57,875 bases of DNA from Streptosporangium canum (GTDB lineage Bacteria; Actinomycetota; Actinomycetes; Streptosporangiales; Streptosporangiaceae), in contig NZ_FOQY01000044.1 of the NCBI RefSeq assembly GCF_900113865.1, positions 4,725 through 62,599 on the forward strand, given 5' to 3'. Positions 19,165-26,316 of this stretch are shown here, piece by piece. Both the position numbers and the translations under genes were made by a program. The stretch's first letter is position 1. Every line of letters starts with the position of its first letter. The notes under the pieces are model-generated. The model searched no databases. It saw only the letters and a list, made by a program, of their open reading frames with translations, and had not been told where the DNA came from.

Positions 19165-19184
19165 GTCAACATCGTAATGTTGAC
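19165..19184. promoter_or_regulatory. Perfect 20-bp palindrome filling the terC-P450 gap
   Basis: GTCAACAT-CGTA-ATGTTGAC: two 8-bp arms that are exact reverse complements around a 4-base centre. It occupies precisely the 20 bases between the terC stop codon and the P450 start codon. On the minus strand it contains the presumed -10 box TACGAT. A TetR-, MarR- or GntR-type operator is the natural reading; an RNA hairpin on a terC-P450 message is the alternative. Confidence 0.7.
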
Positions 19185-19949
19185 TTAAGACTCAGTCTGC
19201 TTGTCCGCCTCGTAACGCTGGTGCAGCTCGACCGGCTTCTCCCCGTTGGACTTGCCGCGCAGCCGGATGTTCAGCAGCTCCACGACGAGCGAGAACGCCA
19301 TCGCGAAGTAGATGTAGCCCTTGGAGATGTGCTGCTCGAAGCCCTCGGCGATGAGCACGACCCCGATCAGCACCAGGAACGACAGGGCGAGCATCTTGAT
19401 GCTCGGGTGCTTGTCCACGAAGCGGCTGATCGGGCCGGAGGCGAAGAGCATCACGACGACCGACACGACGACGGCCGCGACCATGACGCCGAGCTCGTCG
19501 ACCATGCCGACCGCGGTGATCACCGAGTCGAGGGAGAACACGATGTCCAGGACCATGATCTGGAGGATCACCGAGGTGAAGGAGGAGGCGACCTTGCCGC
19601 TGGCGTGACCCGGCTTGCCCTCAAGGCTGTCGTGCATCTCGAAGACGCTCTTGCCCAGCAGGAAGAGACCGCCGAAGATCAGGATCAGGTCGCGCCCCGA
19701 GATCGGCTGGCCGAAGACCTCGAACATGGGCGATGTGAGTTTCACCACCCACGACAGCGCCAGCAGCAGCGCGAGCCGGCTCAGCAGGGCGGCGAGGAGG
19801 CCCAGCTTGCGCGCCTTGTCCCGCTGTTCCGGCGGGAGCTTCCCGGCCAGGATCGAGATGAAGATGATGTTGTCGATGCCGAGCACGATCTCCAGACCGA
19901 CAAGGGTGACAAACCCTATCCAGATCTCCGGGTTGGTCACCCAATCCAT
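19185..19949 (-). CDS. terC: TerC family integral membrane protein
   Basis: A 254-residue TerC/Alx-type membrane protein with about seven hydrophobic spans. Conserved acidic intramembrane motifs are present: GLEIVLGIDNIIFISILAG near the N-terminus and IVFSLDSVITAVGM in the middle. TerC proteins are linked to tellurium resistance and manganese export. The start is ATG 19947-19949, 6 bases after AAGGAG; the ATG five codons upstream is rejected because that ribosome-binding site lies inside its first codons. It reads towards the P450 gene with only the 20-bp palindrome between them. Confidence 0.93.
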   Translation of the reverse strand: MDWVTNPEIWIGFVTLVGLEIVLGIDNIIFISILAGKLPPEQRDKARKLGLLAALLSRLALLLALSWVVKLTSPMFEVFGQPISGRDLILIFGGLFLLGKSVFEMHDSLEGKPGHASGKVASSFTSVILQIMVLDIVFSLDSVITAVGMVDELGVMVAAVVVSVVVMLFASGPISRFVDKHPSIKMLALSFLVLIGVVLIAEGFEQHISKGYIYFAMAFSLVVELLNIRLRGKSNGEKPVELHQRYEADKQTES

Positions 19950-20086
19950 CGTCTGCTCCTTCATCAGGCGTTACGGGGTCACTGCCTAGACGGGTGGAGA
20001 CCTCCAGGAGTTCCTGATCCCGGATCACATCTGCGCATTTTGAAGACTTGCGGAGCCCGGCCGGCTGTCGGTTATAGTTCCCCTGT

Positions 20087-20206
20087 AGGTCATGAGTGCC
20101 AGTGACAAGCCCCGGCTCGCTGGCCGGCAACCCTCGCGTCCGCGGCGGGGTGCCCCGGGTGAGGACCTGGTCCGGCACGATGTGTGCCGGGCAAGCGCGG
20201 GCTCCA
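20087..20206 (+). promoter_or_regulatory. SAM-IV riboswitch
   Basis: The leader contains, in order, GGTCATGAGTGCCAG, CAAGCCCCGGCTCGCTGGCC, GGCAACCCTC, GGCGGGGTGCCCCGGGTGA, GGACC and, after a variable arm, GGCAAGCGCGGGCTCC. This is the SAM-IV pattern known from Streptomyces and relatives; it binds S-adenosylmethionine and usually lowers expression when SAM is plentiful. It ends about 50 bases before the GTG of the class V aminotransferase gene. The block match is clear; the ends are approximate. Confidence 0.93.
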
Positions 20207-20256
20207 CGCACCAATGCCACGGCTTGGGGTCCGATGACCTCTCAGGGAGCCTTGGC

Positions 20257-21558
20257 GTGTCCGCACTGACGATCTTCACCTCCGCCACCACCGCCGCAGC
20301 CGTGACCGTCCCGGCGACCCGCGCCTCCGAGGACCGGCGGATCCCCGCGGTGCTCGGCTCGGACCTCGAGGTCCCGGTCAAGGGCGGCAGGCTCGTCCCC
20401 TACGCCAACCTCGACTACGCCGCCAGCGCGCCCTGTCTGGAGCCGGTGAGCGCCGCCGTCGCCGCCGCGCTCCCGGCCTACTCCAGCGTCCACCGCGGCG
20501 CCGGATACGCTTCCCAGCTCACCACGGCCCGCTACGAGCAGGCCCGGCACACGGTCCGCGCCTTCGTCGGGGCCCGCCCCGACGACTCGGTGGTCTTCAC
20601 CCGGAACACCACCGACGCCACCAACCTGCTGGCCCGCAGCCTGCCCGAGGGGACCACCGCCGTGGTCTTCGACACCGAGCACCACGCCTCGCTCCTGCCC
20701 TGGGCCGACGCCGTACGGCTCGCGCCCCCCGCCTTCCCCGGCGAGGCGGTCCGCGCCGCCGACGAGGCGCTGGCCGGGATCGACGGCCCCAAGCTGCTGG
20801 TGGTGACCGCCGCCTCCAACGTCACCGGCGAGCTCTGGCCGATCGCCGCCCTGGCCCACATCGCCCACCGCCACGGCGCCCGCATCCTCGTCGACGCCGC
20901 CCAGCTCGTCCCGCACCGCCGTCTCAACCTGACCGCGCTGGACCTGGACTACGTGGTCTTCTCCGGCCACAAGCTCTACGCCCCCTTCGGCACGGGCGCC
21001 CTGATCGGCCGGACGGACTGGCTGGCGGCGGCGGAGCCGTACCTGCGGGGCGGCGGCGCGGTGAAGGCCGTCAACGACGACGAGACCGAGTGGCACGCCG
21101 ACCCCGAGGCCCGCCACGAGGCCGGCACCCCGAACGTCCTGGGCGCCATCGCCCTGGCCGCCGCCTGCGACGCGCTGAACGCCACCGGCTGGAGCGCCCT
21201 GCTCCACGAGGAGGAGCGCCTCATCGGCCGTCTCCGCGCCGGGCTCGCCGCCATCGAGGGCGTCCACGAGCTCTCCCTGTGGGGCCCCGACCACCCGCGC
21301 GTCGGCATCGTCTCCTTCGTGGTGGACGGCTTCACCGCCCGCGAGGTCGCCGAAGTCCTGTCCGGCGAGTACGGCATCGGCGTGCGCGACGGCAAGTTCT
21401 GCGCCCACCCCTTCGTCCGCCACCTTCTCGGCGCCAAGGACGGCGGCTGCGACGACGTCACCGCCTCCGCCGTCCGCGCCTCCATCGGGATCGGCACCAC
21501 CGAGGAGCACGTCGACCGTCTGGTCGCCGCCCTGCGGGATCTCCTCAACCGGGACTGA
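20257..21558 (+). CDS. Class V PLP-dependent aminotransferase / cysteine desulfurase-like, SAM-riboswitch controlled
   Basis: A 433-residue fold-type I PLP enzyme of the class V group (SufS/NifS-like). YANLDYAASAPCLEPVSAAV is the typical N-terminus, TEHHASLLPW contains the PLP-stacking histidine, ILVDAAQLVPH the PLP-binding Asp and Gln, and VVFSGHKLYAPFGTGALIG the Schiff-base lysine. Near the end GIGVRDGKFCAHPFVRHLL offers a cysteine where desulfurases have a catalytic loop. It may mobilise sulfur from cysteine, which would fit its SAM-IV riboswitch, but a different amino-acid reaction is possible. GTG 20257 follows AGGGAG by 7 bases; the open frame upstream is riboswitch. An orphan nuoD gene follows 17 bases later. 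Confidence 0.88.
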   Translation: MSALTIFTSATTAAAVTVPATRASEDRRIPAVLGSDLEVPVKGGRLVPYANLDYAASAPCLEPVSAAVAAALPAYSSVHRGAGYASQLTTARYEQARHTVRAFVGARPDDSVVFTRNTTDATNLLARSLPEGTTAVVFDTEHHASLLPWADAVRLAPPAFPGEAVRAADEALAGIDGPKLLVVTAASNVTGELWPIAALAHIAHRHGARILVDAAQLVPHRRLNLTALDLDYVVFSGHKLYAPFGTGALIGRTDWLAAAEPYLRGGGAVKAVNDDETEWHADPEARHEAGTPNVLGAIALAAACDALNATGWSALLHEEERLIGRLRAGLAAIEGVHELSLWGPDHPRVGIVSFVVDGFTAREVAEVLSGEYGIGVRDGKFCAHPFVRHLLGAKDGGCDDVTASAVRASIGIGTTEEHVDRLVAALRDLLNRD

Positions 21559-21575
21559 CGTGACAGCATGGCCCT

Positions 21576-22772
21576 ATGACTGAGCGTCGTGTCGCAGGCC
21601 CGCCCCGGGAGATCAGCGTAGGGATGGGCGCCGGAGCGGACGCCGTGCACGGAGCGCGCGGCAAGGAGCTCGCGACCGAGGACATGGTCCTCAACATCGG
21701 GCCGCAGCATCCGTCCACGCACGGGGTGCTGCGGCTGCGGCTCACCCTGGACGGGGAGCGGATCAGCGCGGCCGAGCCGATCGTGGGCTACATGCACCGC
21801 GGCGCGGAGAAGCTCTTCGAGGTGCGCGACTACCGGCAGATCATCATGCTGGCCAACCGGCACGACTGGCTGTCGGCGTTCGCCAACGAGCTGGGCGTCG
21901 TGCTCGCGGTGGAGCGGATGCTCGGCATGGAGGTGCCCGTCCGGGCCGTCTGGATGCGCACACTGCTGGCCGAGCTCAACCGGGTCCTCAGCCACCTGAT
22001 GTTCCTCGGCTCCTACCCGCTGGAGCTCGGCGCGATCACCCCGCTCTTCTACGCGTTCCGGGAGCGCGAGACCCTCCAGGCCGTGATGGAGGAGATCTCC
22101 GGCGGGCGGATGCACTACATGTTCAACCGGGTCGGCGGCCTCAAGGAGGACGTGCCCGAGGGATGGAACGGCCGGGCCTCGCGCGCCGTCGCGGACGTGC
22201 GGCGGCGGCTGCCCGACATCGAGAACCTGATCGCCGGGAACGAGATCTTCCTGGCCCGCACGGTCGGGGTGGGCGTGCTGGACCGCGAGACGATCATGCA
22301 GTACGGCGTGAGCGGCCCCATCGCCCGCGCCTCGGGGGTGGACATCGACCTGCGCAGGGACGAGCCCTACCTCGCCTACGGCGAGCTGCCGGTGCGGGTC
22401 GTGACCCGGTCGGCCGGAGACTGCCACTCCCGCTTCGAGGTGCTCCTGGAGCAGGTGAAGGTCTCCCTGGACCTGGCCGACGCCTGCCTGGAGCGGCTCC
22501 GGGAGCTGCCGCAGGGGCCCGTCAACCAGCGCCTGCCCAAGGTGCTCAAGGTCCCCGAGGGCCACACCTACGCCTGGACGGAGAACCCGCTCGGCATCAA
22601 CGGCTACTACCTGGTCTCCCGCGGCGAGAAAACCCCGTGGCGGCTGAAGCTCCGCTCGGCCTCCTACAACAACGTCCAGGTGCTGCGCGAGATGTTGCCG
22701 GGCCATCTGCTCGCCGACATGGTGGCCATCCTCGGGTCGATGTTCTTCGTCGTGGGCGACATCGACAAGTGA
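21576..22772 (+). CDS. nuoD: Orphan NADH-quinone oxidoreductase subunit D-like protein
   Basis: A 398-residue homologue of the 49-kDa/NuoD subunit of respiratory complex I. The quinone-site signatures are kept: LNIGPQHPSTHGVLRLRL, then IVGYMHRGAEKLFEVRDYRQ, and the C-terminal SMFFVVGDIDK. No other nuo gene is nearby, so it cannot be part of a normal nuo operon here; similar stand-alone copies next to folate genes are known in Streptomyces. It lies 17 bases after the SAM-riboswitch gene and could be on the same transcript. Whether it joins complex I, replaces the main NuoD or does something else is unknown. Confidence 0.9.
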   Translation: MTERRVAGPPREISVGMGAGADAVHGARGKELATEDMVLNIGPQHPSTHGVLRLRLTLDGERISAAEPIVGYMHRGAEKLFEVRDYRQIIMLANRHDWLSAFANELGVVLAVERMLGMEVPVRAVWMRTLLAELNRVLSHLMFLGSYPLELGAITPLFYAFRERETLQAVMEEISGGRMHYMFNRVGGLKEDVPEGWNGRASRAVADVRRRLPDIENLIAGNEIFLARTVGVGVLDRETIMQYGVSGPIARASGVDIDLRRDEPYLAYGELPVRVVTRSAGDCHSRFEVLLEQVKVSLDLADACLERLRELPQGPVNQRLPKVLKVPEGHTYAWTENPLGINGYYLVSRGEKTPWRLKLRSASYNNVQVLREMLPGHLLADMVAILGSMFFVVGDIDK

Positions 22773-22788
22773 CCGCGCGGGCGGGCCC

Positions 22789-23241
22789 CTAGCGGTCCTC
22801 CTCCGAGGAGTCCTTCGGCACCTTGCAGCAGTACTCCAGGTAGAGGGCGGCGCACACCAGCACCACGCAGACGACGAACGAGCCGCCGGTGATGAGGAAG
22901 TCGCGGCGCGGCACGCCCTGCTCCAGCAGCTCGGCGGTGTAGAGGGTGAATCCGGCGAAGATCCCGCCGAAGATCGCCCCGCCGTACGCGGAGGCCTTGG
23001 CCAGGGCCGCGAGCCGGGCCACGGCCAGCGGTTCGACGGGTTTGGTGTCGCCCCTGCGCTCGATCCGGGCCTTGGTCATCCATCCGCTGTAGATCTCGCC
23101 GACGGCCAGCAGGAGCACCGTGGGGATCGCGGTCCACGGCACGGTCGGCAGGGACGAGTAAAGGGGCTTCAGCAGTGCCCAGGTGATGATCGCGAACACG
23201 ACGAGGAGACCGACGAGCACGCCGGGGCGGGTCGGTTTCAC
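22789..23241 (-). CDS. DUF3180 membrane protein
   Basis: A 150-residue protein with four predicted membrane spans (GVLVGLLVVFAIITWALL, IPTVLLLAVGEIYSGW, AYGGAIFGGIFAGFTLYTAE and FLITGGSFVVCVVLVCAALYLEYCC). It matches DUF3180, a family regularly placed after folK in Actinobacteria; function unknown. The GTG at 23239-23241 overlaps the folK stop codon (ATGTGA), so it is the last gene of the folate operon and translationally coupled. The linkage may reflect shared transcription rather than a folate role. Confidence 0.9.
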   Translation of the reverse strand: MKPTRPGVLVGLLVVFAIITWALLKPLYSSLPTVPWTAIPTVLLLAVGEIYSGWMTKARIERRGDTKPVEPLAVARLAALAKASAYGGAIFGGIFAGFTLYTAELLEQGVPRRDFLITGGSFVVCVVLVCAALYLEYCCKVPKDSSEEDR

Positions 23242-23735
23242 ATGGGCCTCTGCAGCGTCAGGTCGGTGCGGAGCCGTACGTAGTCCTGGTCCAGCGCGGC
23301 CAGCAGGTCGTCGACCCTGCGGCCGGACAGGACCGCGTCCGGGTCGGCCCGCGACCACGGCACCAGCACGAACGCGCGCTCGTGTGCCCGGGGGTGCGGC
23401 AGCGTCAGCTCGGGGTCGTCGGAGACGACGTCCCCCACGGTGATCAGGTCGACGTCCAGGGTGCGCGCTCCCCAGCGCTCCTCCCGGACCCGGCCGAAGG
23501 CGTTCTCCACACCTTGAGCACGATCGAGGAGCGTCCGGGGTTCCAGGGTGCTCTGCGCGATCACCACCGCGTTGAGGTAGGGCCCCTGCTCGGGGCCGCC
23601 GAACGGGTCGGTCTCGTAGACCGGCGACACCGCGACGAATTCGAGGCCCGGCGCGTCGAAGAGCGAGTCGAGCGCGCCCTGCAGCGTCTCGAACCGGTCG
23701 CCCAGGTTGCTGCCGAGCGCCAGCACGACCTTCAT
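23238..23735 (-). CDS. folK: 6-hydroxymethyl-7,8-dihydropterin pyrophosphokinase (HPPK)
   Basis: A 165-residue HPPK that transfers pyrophosphate from ATP to 6-hydroxymethyl-dihydropterin. The signatures VVLALGSNLGDRFETLQ and ERWGARTLDVDLI (with the Mg-binding Asp pair) and LPHPRAHERAFVLVP are intact. The ATG at 23733-23735 overlaps the folB stop as ATGA. Next to it are folB, an NTF2-like gene and folP in a run of 4-base overlaps, so the pathway enzymes should be made in fixed ratio. Confidence 0.96.
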   Translation of the reverse strand: MKVVLALGSNLGDRFETLQGALDSLFDAPGLEFVAVSPVYETDPFGGPEQGPYLNAVVIAQSTLEPRTLLDRAQGVENAFGRVREERWGARTLDVDLITVGDVVSDDPELTLPHPRAHERAFVLVPWSRADPDAVLSGRRVDDLLAALDQDYVRLRTDLTLQRPM

Positions 23736-24094
23736 CCCCGGCTCCGCGTGATCGTCACGACCACGTCGTCGAACGGCAGCGGGATCGGCGCGGCCGGCTT
23801 GTGCACGCTCACCTCCGCCGACATCACCTGCTCGCGGGCCAGGCAGACATCCGCCAGGCGCTGGGCCAGGGTCTCGATCAGATTGACCGGCTCGCCCTCC
23901 ACGACCTTCACCAGGTCCTGGGCGAGCTCGCCGTAGTGCACGGTCCTGGTCAGGTCGTCTCCGGCCGCCGCGGGCGCCGTGTCGAGGAAGAGCGTGGCGT
24001 CGACGACGAACTCCTGGCCGAGCTCGCGCTCGGCGGCCAGCACGCCGTGCCGCCCCCGCGCCCGCAGGCCCTTCACACTGATCCGGTCGGTCAC
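23732..24094 (-). CDS. folB: Dihydroneopterin aldolase
   Basis: A 120-residue aldolase of the FolB family: ISVKGLRARGRHGVLAAERE carries the catalytic-face Gly-His-Gly-Val, and IETLAQRLADVCL and VSVHKPAAPIPLPFDDV are family motifs. It cleaves dihydroneopterin to 6-hydroxymethyl-dihydropterin and glycolaldehyde. GTG 24092-24094 overlaps the stop of the NTF2-like gene (GTGA), and its own stop overlaps folK. Confidence 0.95.
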   Translation of the reverse strand: MTDRISVKGLRARGRHGVLAAERELGQEFVVDATLFLDTAPAAAGDDLTRTVHYGELAQDLVKVVEGEPVNLIETLAQRLADVCLAREQVMSAEVSVHKPAAPIPLPFDDVVVTITRSRG

Positions 24095-24528
24095 GCGGCT
24101 TCCTCTTCCTCGTCCTCGTCGCCCTGCAGCACCGGGGAGCCGTGGTGCAGCCAGAGCCGCCACCCCGACTCCGTCCTGATGAAGGTGTTGCTCGCCACGA
24201 CCTTGCCCGCGGCGAAGCTGGAGTCGCCCTCGTCTCCCGCGGTGAGGATGTTCTCCTCACAGGTGAGGATGGCCACATCACCCAGGACCATGACGCGGAC
24301 GTCGGTCAGCACGAACTGGATGTAGGGGGTGTTGGCCATGATGAGCGCCCAGGAGCGCAGCACCTCCTGGCGGCCGTTCACGATCGGCCATCCCGGGTGC
24401 ACGCAGCTCACCTGCTCGCCGTCGACGTCCTCGGCCCAGATCTCGGTCATCCTGTCGAGGTCGGCGTTCTCGATCGCGGTGTAGAACGCCTGGTTGACCG
24501 TCTCGACGGCGGTGGTGTCGACGCTCAT
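24091..24528 (-). CDS. NTF2/SnoaL-like protein inside the folate operon
   Basis: A 145-residue cone-shaped NTF2-like fold: helices VETVNQAFYTAIENADLDRM, then WAEDVDGEQVSCVHPGWPIV, and a C-terminal beta sheet ending WRLWLHHGSPVLQ, with an acidic tail (GDEDEEEEAA). Such proteins are enzymes (isomerase/hydrolase type) or binding modules. It overlaps folP and folB by 4 bases on each side, so it is locked into folate synthesis at the translation level. The pocket residues Cys, His and Trp in SCVHPGW are plausible ligands. A missing or auxiliary pterin step is an attractive but unproven role. Confidence 0.9.
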   Translation of the reverse strand: MSVDTTAVETVNQAFYTAIENADLDRMTEIWAEDVDGEQVSCVHPGWPIVNGRQEVLRSWALIMANTPYIQFVLTDVRVMVLGDVAILTCEENILTAGDEGDSSFAAGKVVASNTFIRTESGWRLWLHHGSPVLQGDEDEEEEAA

Positions 24529-25376
24529 GCTCTCGCTCCCTGAACTGCGGCAGCCACACGGACGGCGTCCGCGTTCGGACGTACGTCATGGACGCGCACG
24601 CACCATGCCCCCGCCTGTGCGACGAGGGCGGTCACGGCGAGCGTGGCGTCATCACTGCGACTGAAAGGACGCGGGGCGCCGTCCGGGTCCGCGAGCAGGC
24701 GGCCCAGGAAACGCTTCCGCGAGGCCCCGATGATCATCGGATAGCCCAGCTCGGCGAGCTGGTCCAGCCCCGCGAGCAGAGCCCAGTTGTGTTCGGGGTT
24801 CTTGGAGAAGCCCAAGCCCGGGTCAAGCACGATCTGATTGTCGGCCACCCCCTCGGCCAGCACGGAGGAGACCCGCTTGGAGAGCTCCTCCCGCACCTCG
24901 GTCACGACGTCGCCGTAGACCGCCCTGCTGTTCATCGCGTGGCTGTGGCCCCGCCAGTGCATCACCACGTACGGCACGCCGGACGCGGCGACGACGCGCG
25001 GCATCGCCGGATCCGCGAGGCCGCCGCTGACGTCGTTGACCAGCTTCGCCCCGGCCGCCACGGCCGCCTGGGCGACCTCGGCCCGCATGGTGTCGACGCT
25101 GACCGTGACACCCTCCCGGCTCAGCTCCCTGATGACCGGCTCGACCCTGGCCAGCTCCTCTTCGAGCGACACCCTCGCCGCCCCGGGCCTGGTGGACTCC
25201 CCGCCCACGTCGACGATGTCGGCGCCCTGCTCGACCAGCTCCAGGCCGTGCCGTACGGCCGTCGCCGGGTCGAACCACTGCCCGCCGTCGGAGAACGAGT
25301 CGGGGGTCACGTTGACCACGCCCATCACCAGGCATCGGCCCTCGTCGGGCATCCCCGGCACACTCCACGTAGTCAT
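24525..25376 (-). CDS. folP: Dihydropteroate synthase
   Basis: A 283-residue TIM-barrel enzyme joining p-aminobenzoate to hydroxymethyl-dihydropterin pyrophosphate; the sulfonamide target. Signatures: VMGVVNVTPDSFSDGG, DIVDVGGESTRPGA, KLVNDVSGG, LDPGLGFSKNPEHNW and GASRKRFLG. The start is ATG 25374-25376; TAGGCT lies 7 bases upstream and there is no Shine-Dalgarno, so the operon message may be leaderless. It is the first gene of the leftward folate operon folP-NTF2-folB-folK-DUF3180. Confidence 0.96.
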   Translation of the reverse strand: MTTWSVPGMPDEGRCLVMGVVNVTPDSFSDGGQWFDPATAVRHGLELVEQGADIVDVGGESTRPGAARVSLEEELARVEPVIRELSREGVTVSVDTMRAEVAQAAVAAGAKLVNDVSGGLADPAMPRVVAASGVPYVVMHWRGHSHAMNSRAVYGDVVTEVREELSKRVSSVLAEGVADNQIVLDPGLGFSKNPEHNWALLAGLDQLAELGYPMIIGASRKRFLGRLLADPDGAPRPFSRSDDATLAVTALVAQAGAWCVRVHDVRPNADAVRVAAAVQGARA

Positions 25377-25670
25377 GCGGACAAGCCTAGGCGTAGTCCA
25401 CTCTTCGCCCATCTCGCGGGTCCAGCTTGTGCCATCACGGAACAGCCCGTCCATCCCGGGGCGGACGACCGCCGAGACGACGGACCGACGTGGACAATCG
25501 GTGACATTTCTGGCGATCATCTCCCCGGTTGGGCCGCATCTGTCCCGGTCAACCGATCGGAGGGCATTCGGATCAGGAGTTCGGAGCATGCCGGACCTTG
25601 GCAAGTGTGGAGATATTAGCCCGAGCAAAGCGGGATTGGAGGGCTTTCGAACCGGGCCCCAAAACAGAAA
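25377..25670. other. Intergenic segment upstream of folP
   Basis: About 290 bases between the start of folP and the terminator of folE. The part next to folP should carry the folate operon promoter (TAGGCT 7 bases before the ATG). The remainder, about 25500-25670, is less GC-rich and shows no gene or repeat that can be supported. Confidence 0.4.
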
Positions 25671-25704
25671 CCTTGTTCAGGCCGCCGTGGCGGCCCGAAC
25701 AAGG
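25671..25704 (-). terminator. Rho-independent terminator after folE
   Basis: CCTTGTTC (25671-25678) and GAACAAGG (25697-25704) form a perfect outer stem, with GGCCGCC/GGCGGCC pairing inside it. On the minus strand the hairpin is followed by TTTCTGTTTT, a genuine T-rich tract, which is unusual in such GC-rich DNA. It sits about 30 bases after the folE stop and separates folE from folP. Confidence 0.85.
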
Positions 25705-25732
25705 CGAGGTATCTGCGGGCAAGGAGCGGGGA

Positions 25733-26314
25733 TCAGCGGAGGATGAGCGCCATCGCTTCGGCGCGCGTCTTGTCGCTGTTGCGGAAATCACCGCGCACAG
25801 CCGAGGTGATGGTCTTGGCGCCGGGCTTGCGGACCCCGCGCATGGTCATGCAGAGGTGCTCGCACTCGATGACGACGATGACCCCGCGGGGCTCCAGCAC
25901 GCTCATGAGCGCGTCGGCGATCTGGGAGGTCATCCGCTCCTGGACCTGGGGGCGGCGGGCGTAGACGTCGACGAGGCGGGCGAGCTTGGACAGGCCGGTG
26001 ACCTGCCCCTTCTCGTTCGGGATGTAGCCGACGTGGGCGACACCGTGGAACGGCACCAGGTGGTGCTCGCAGGTCGAGTAGACCTCGATGTCGCGCACCA
26101 GCACCATCTCGTCGTGGTCGACGTCGAAGACCGTGGTCAGTACGTCTTCCGGGGACTGCCCCAGCCCGGCGAACTGCTCCGCGTAGGCGCGGGCGACGCG
26201 GGCCGGGGTGTCCTGCAGGCCGTCCCGGTCCGGGTCCTCACCGAGCGCGATCAGGATCTCGCGGACGGCTCTCTCGATCCGGGCCGAATCGACCTGCAAC
26301 GGCTTCACACTCAC
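25733..26314 (-). CDS. folE: GTP cyclohydrolase I
   Basis: A 193-residue GTP cyclohydrolase I, the entry enzyme of pterin and folate synthesis. The zinc-binding and catalytic residues are visible in YSTCEHHLVPFHGVAHVGY and in IECEHLCMTMRGVRKPGA, with the conserved GLSKLARLVDVYARRPQVQE between them. GTG 26312-26314 follows the ftsH stop after only 2 bases, so it is read together with ftsH. A strong terminator closes the transcript downstream. Confidence 0.97.
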   Translation of the reverse strand: MSVKPLQVDSARIERAVREILIALGEDPDRDGLQDTPARVARAYAEQFAGLGQSPEDVLTTVFDVDHDEMVLVRDIEVYSTCEHHLVPFHGVAHVGYIPNEKGQVTGLSKLARLVDVYARRPQVQERMTSQIADALMSVLEPRGVIVVIECEHLCMTMRGVRKPGAKTITSAVRGDFRNSDKTRAEAMALILR

Positions 26315-26316
26315 AC

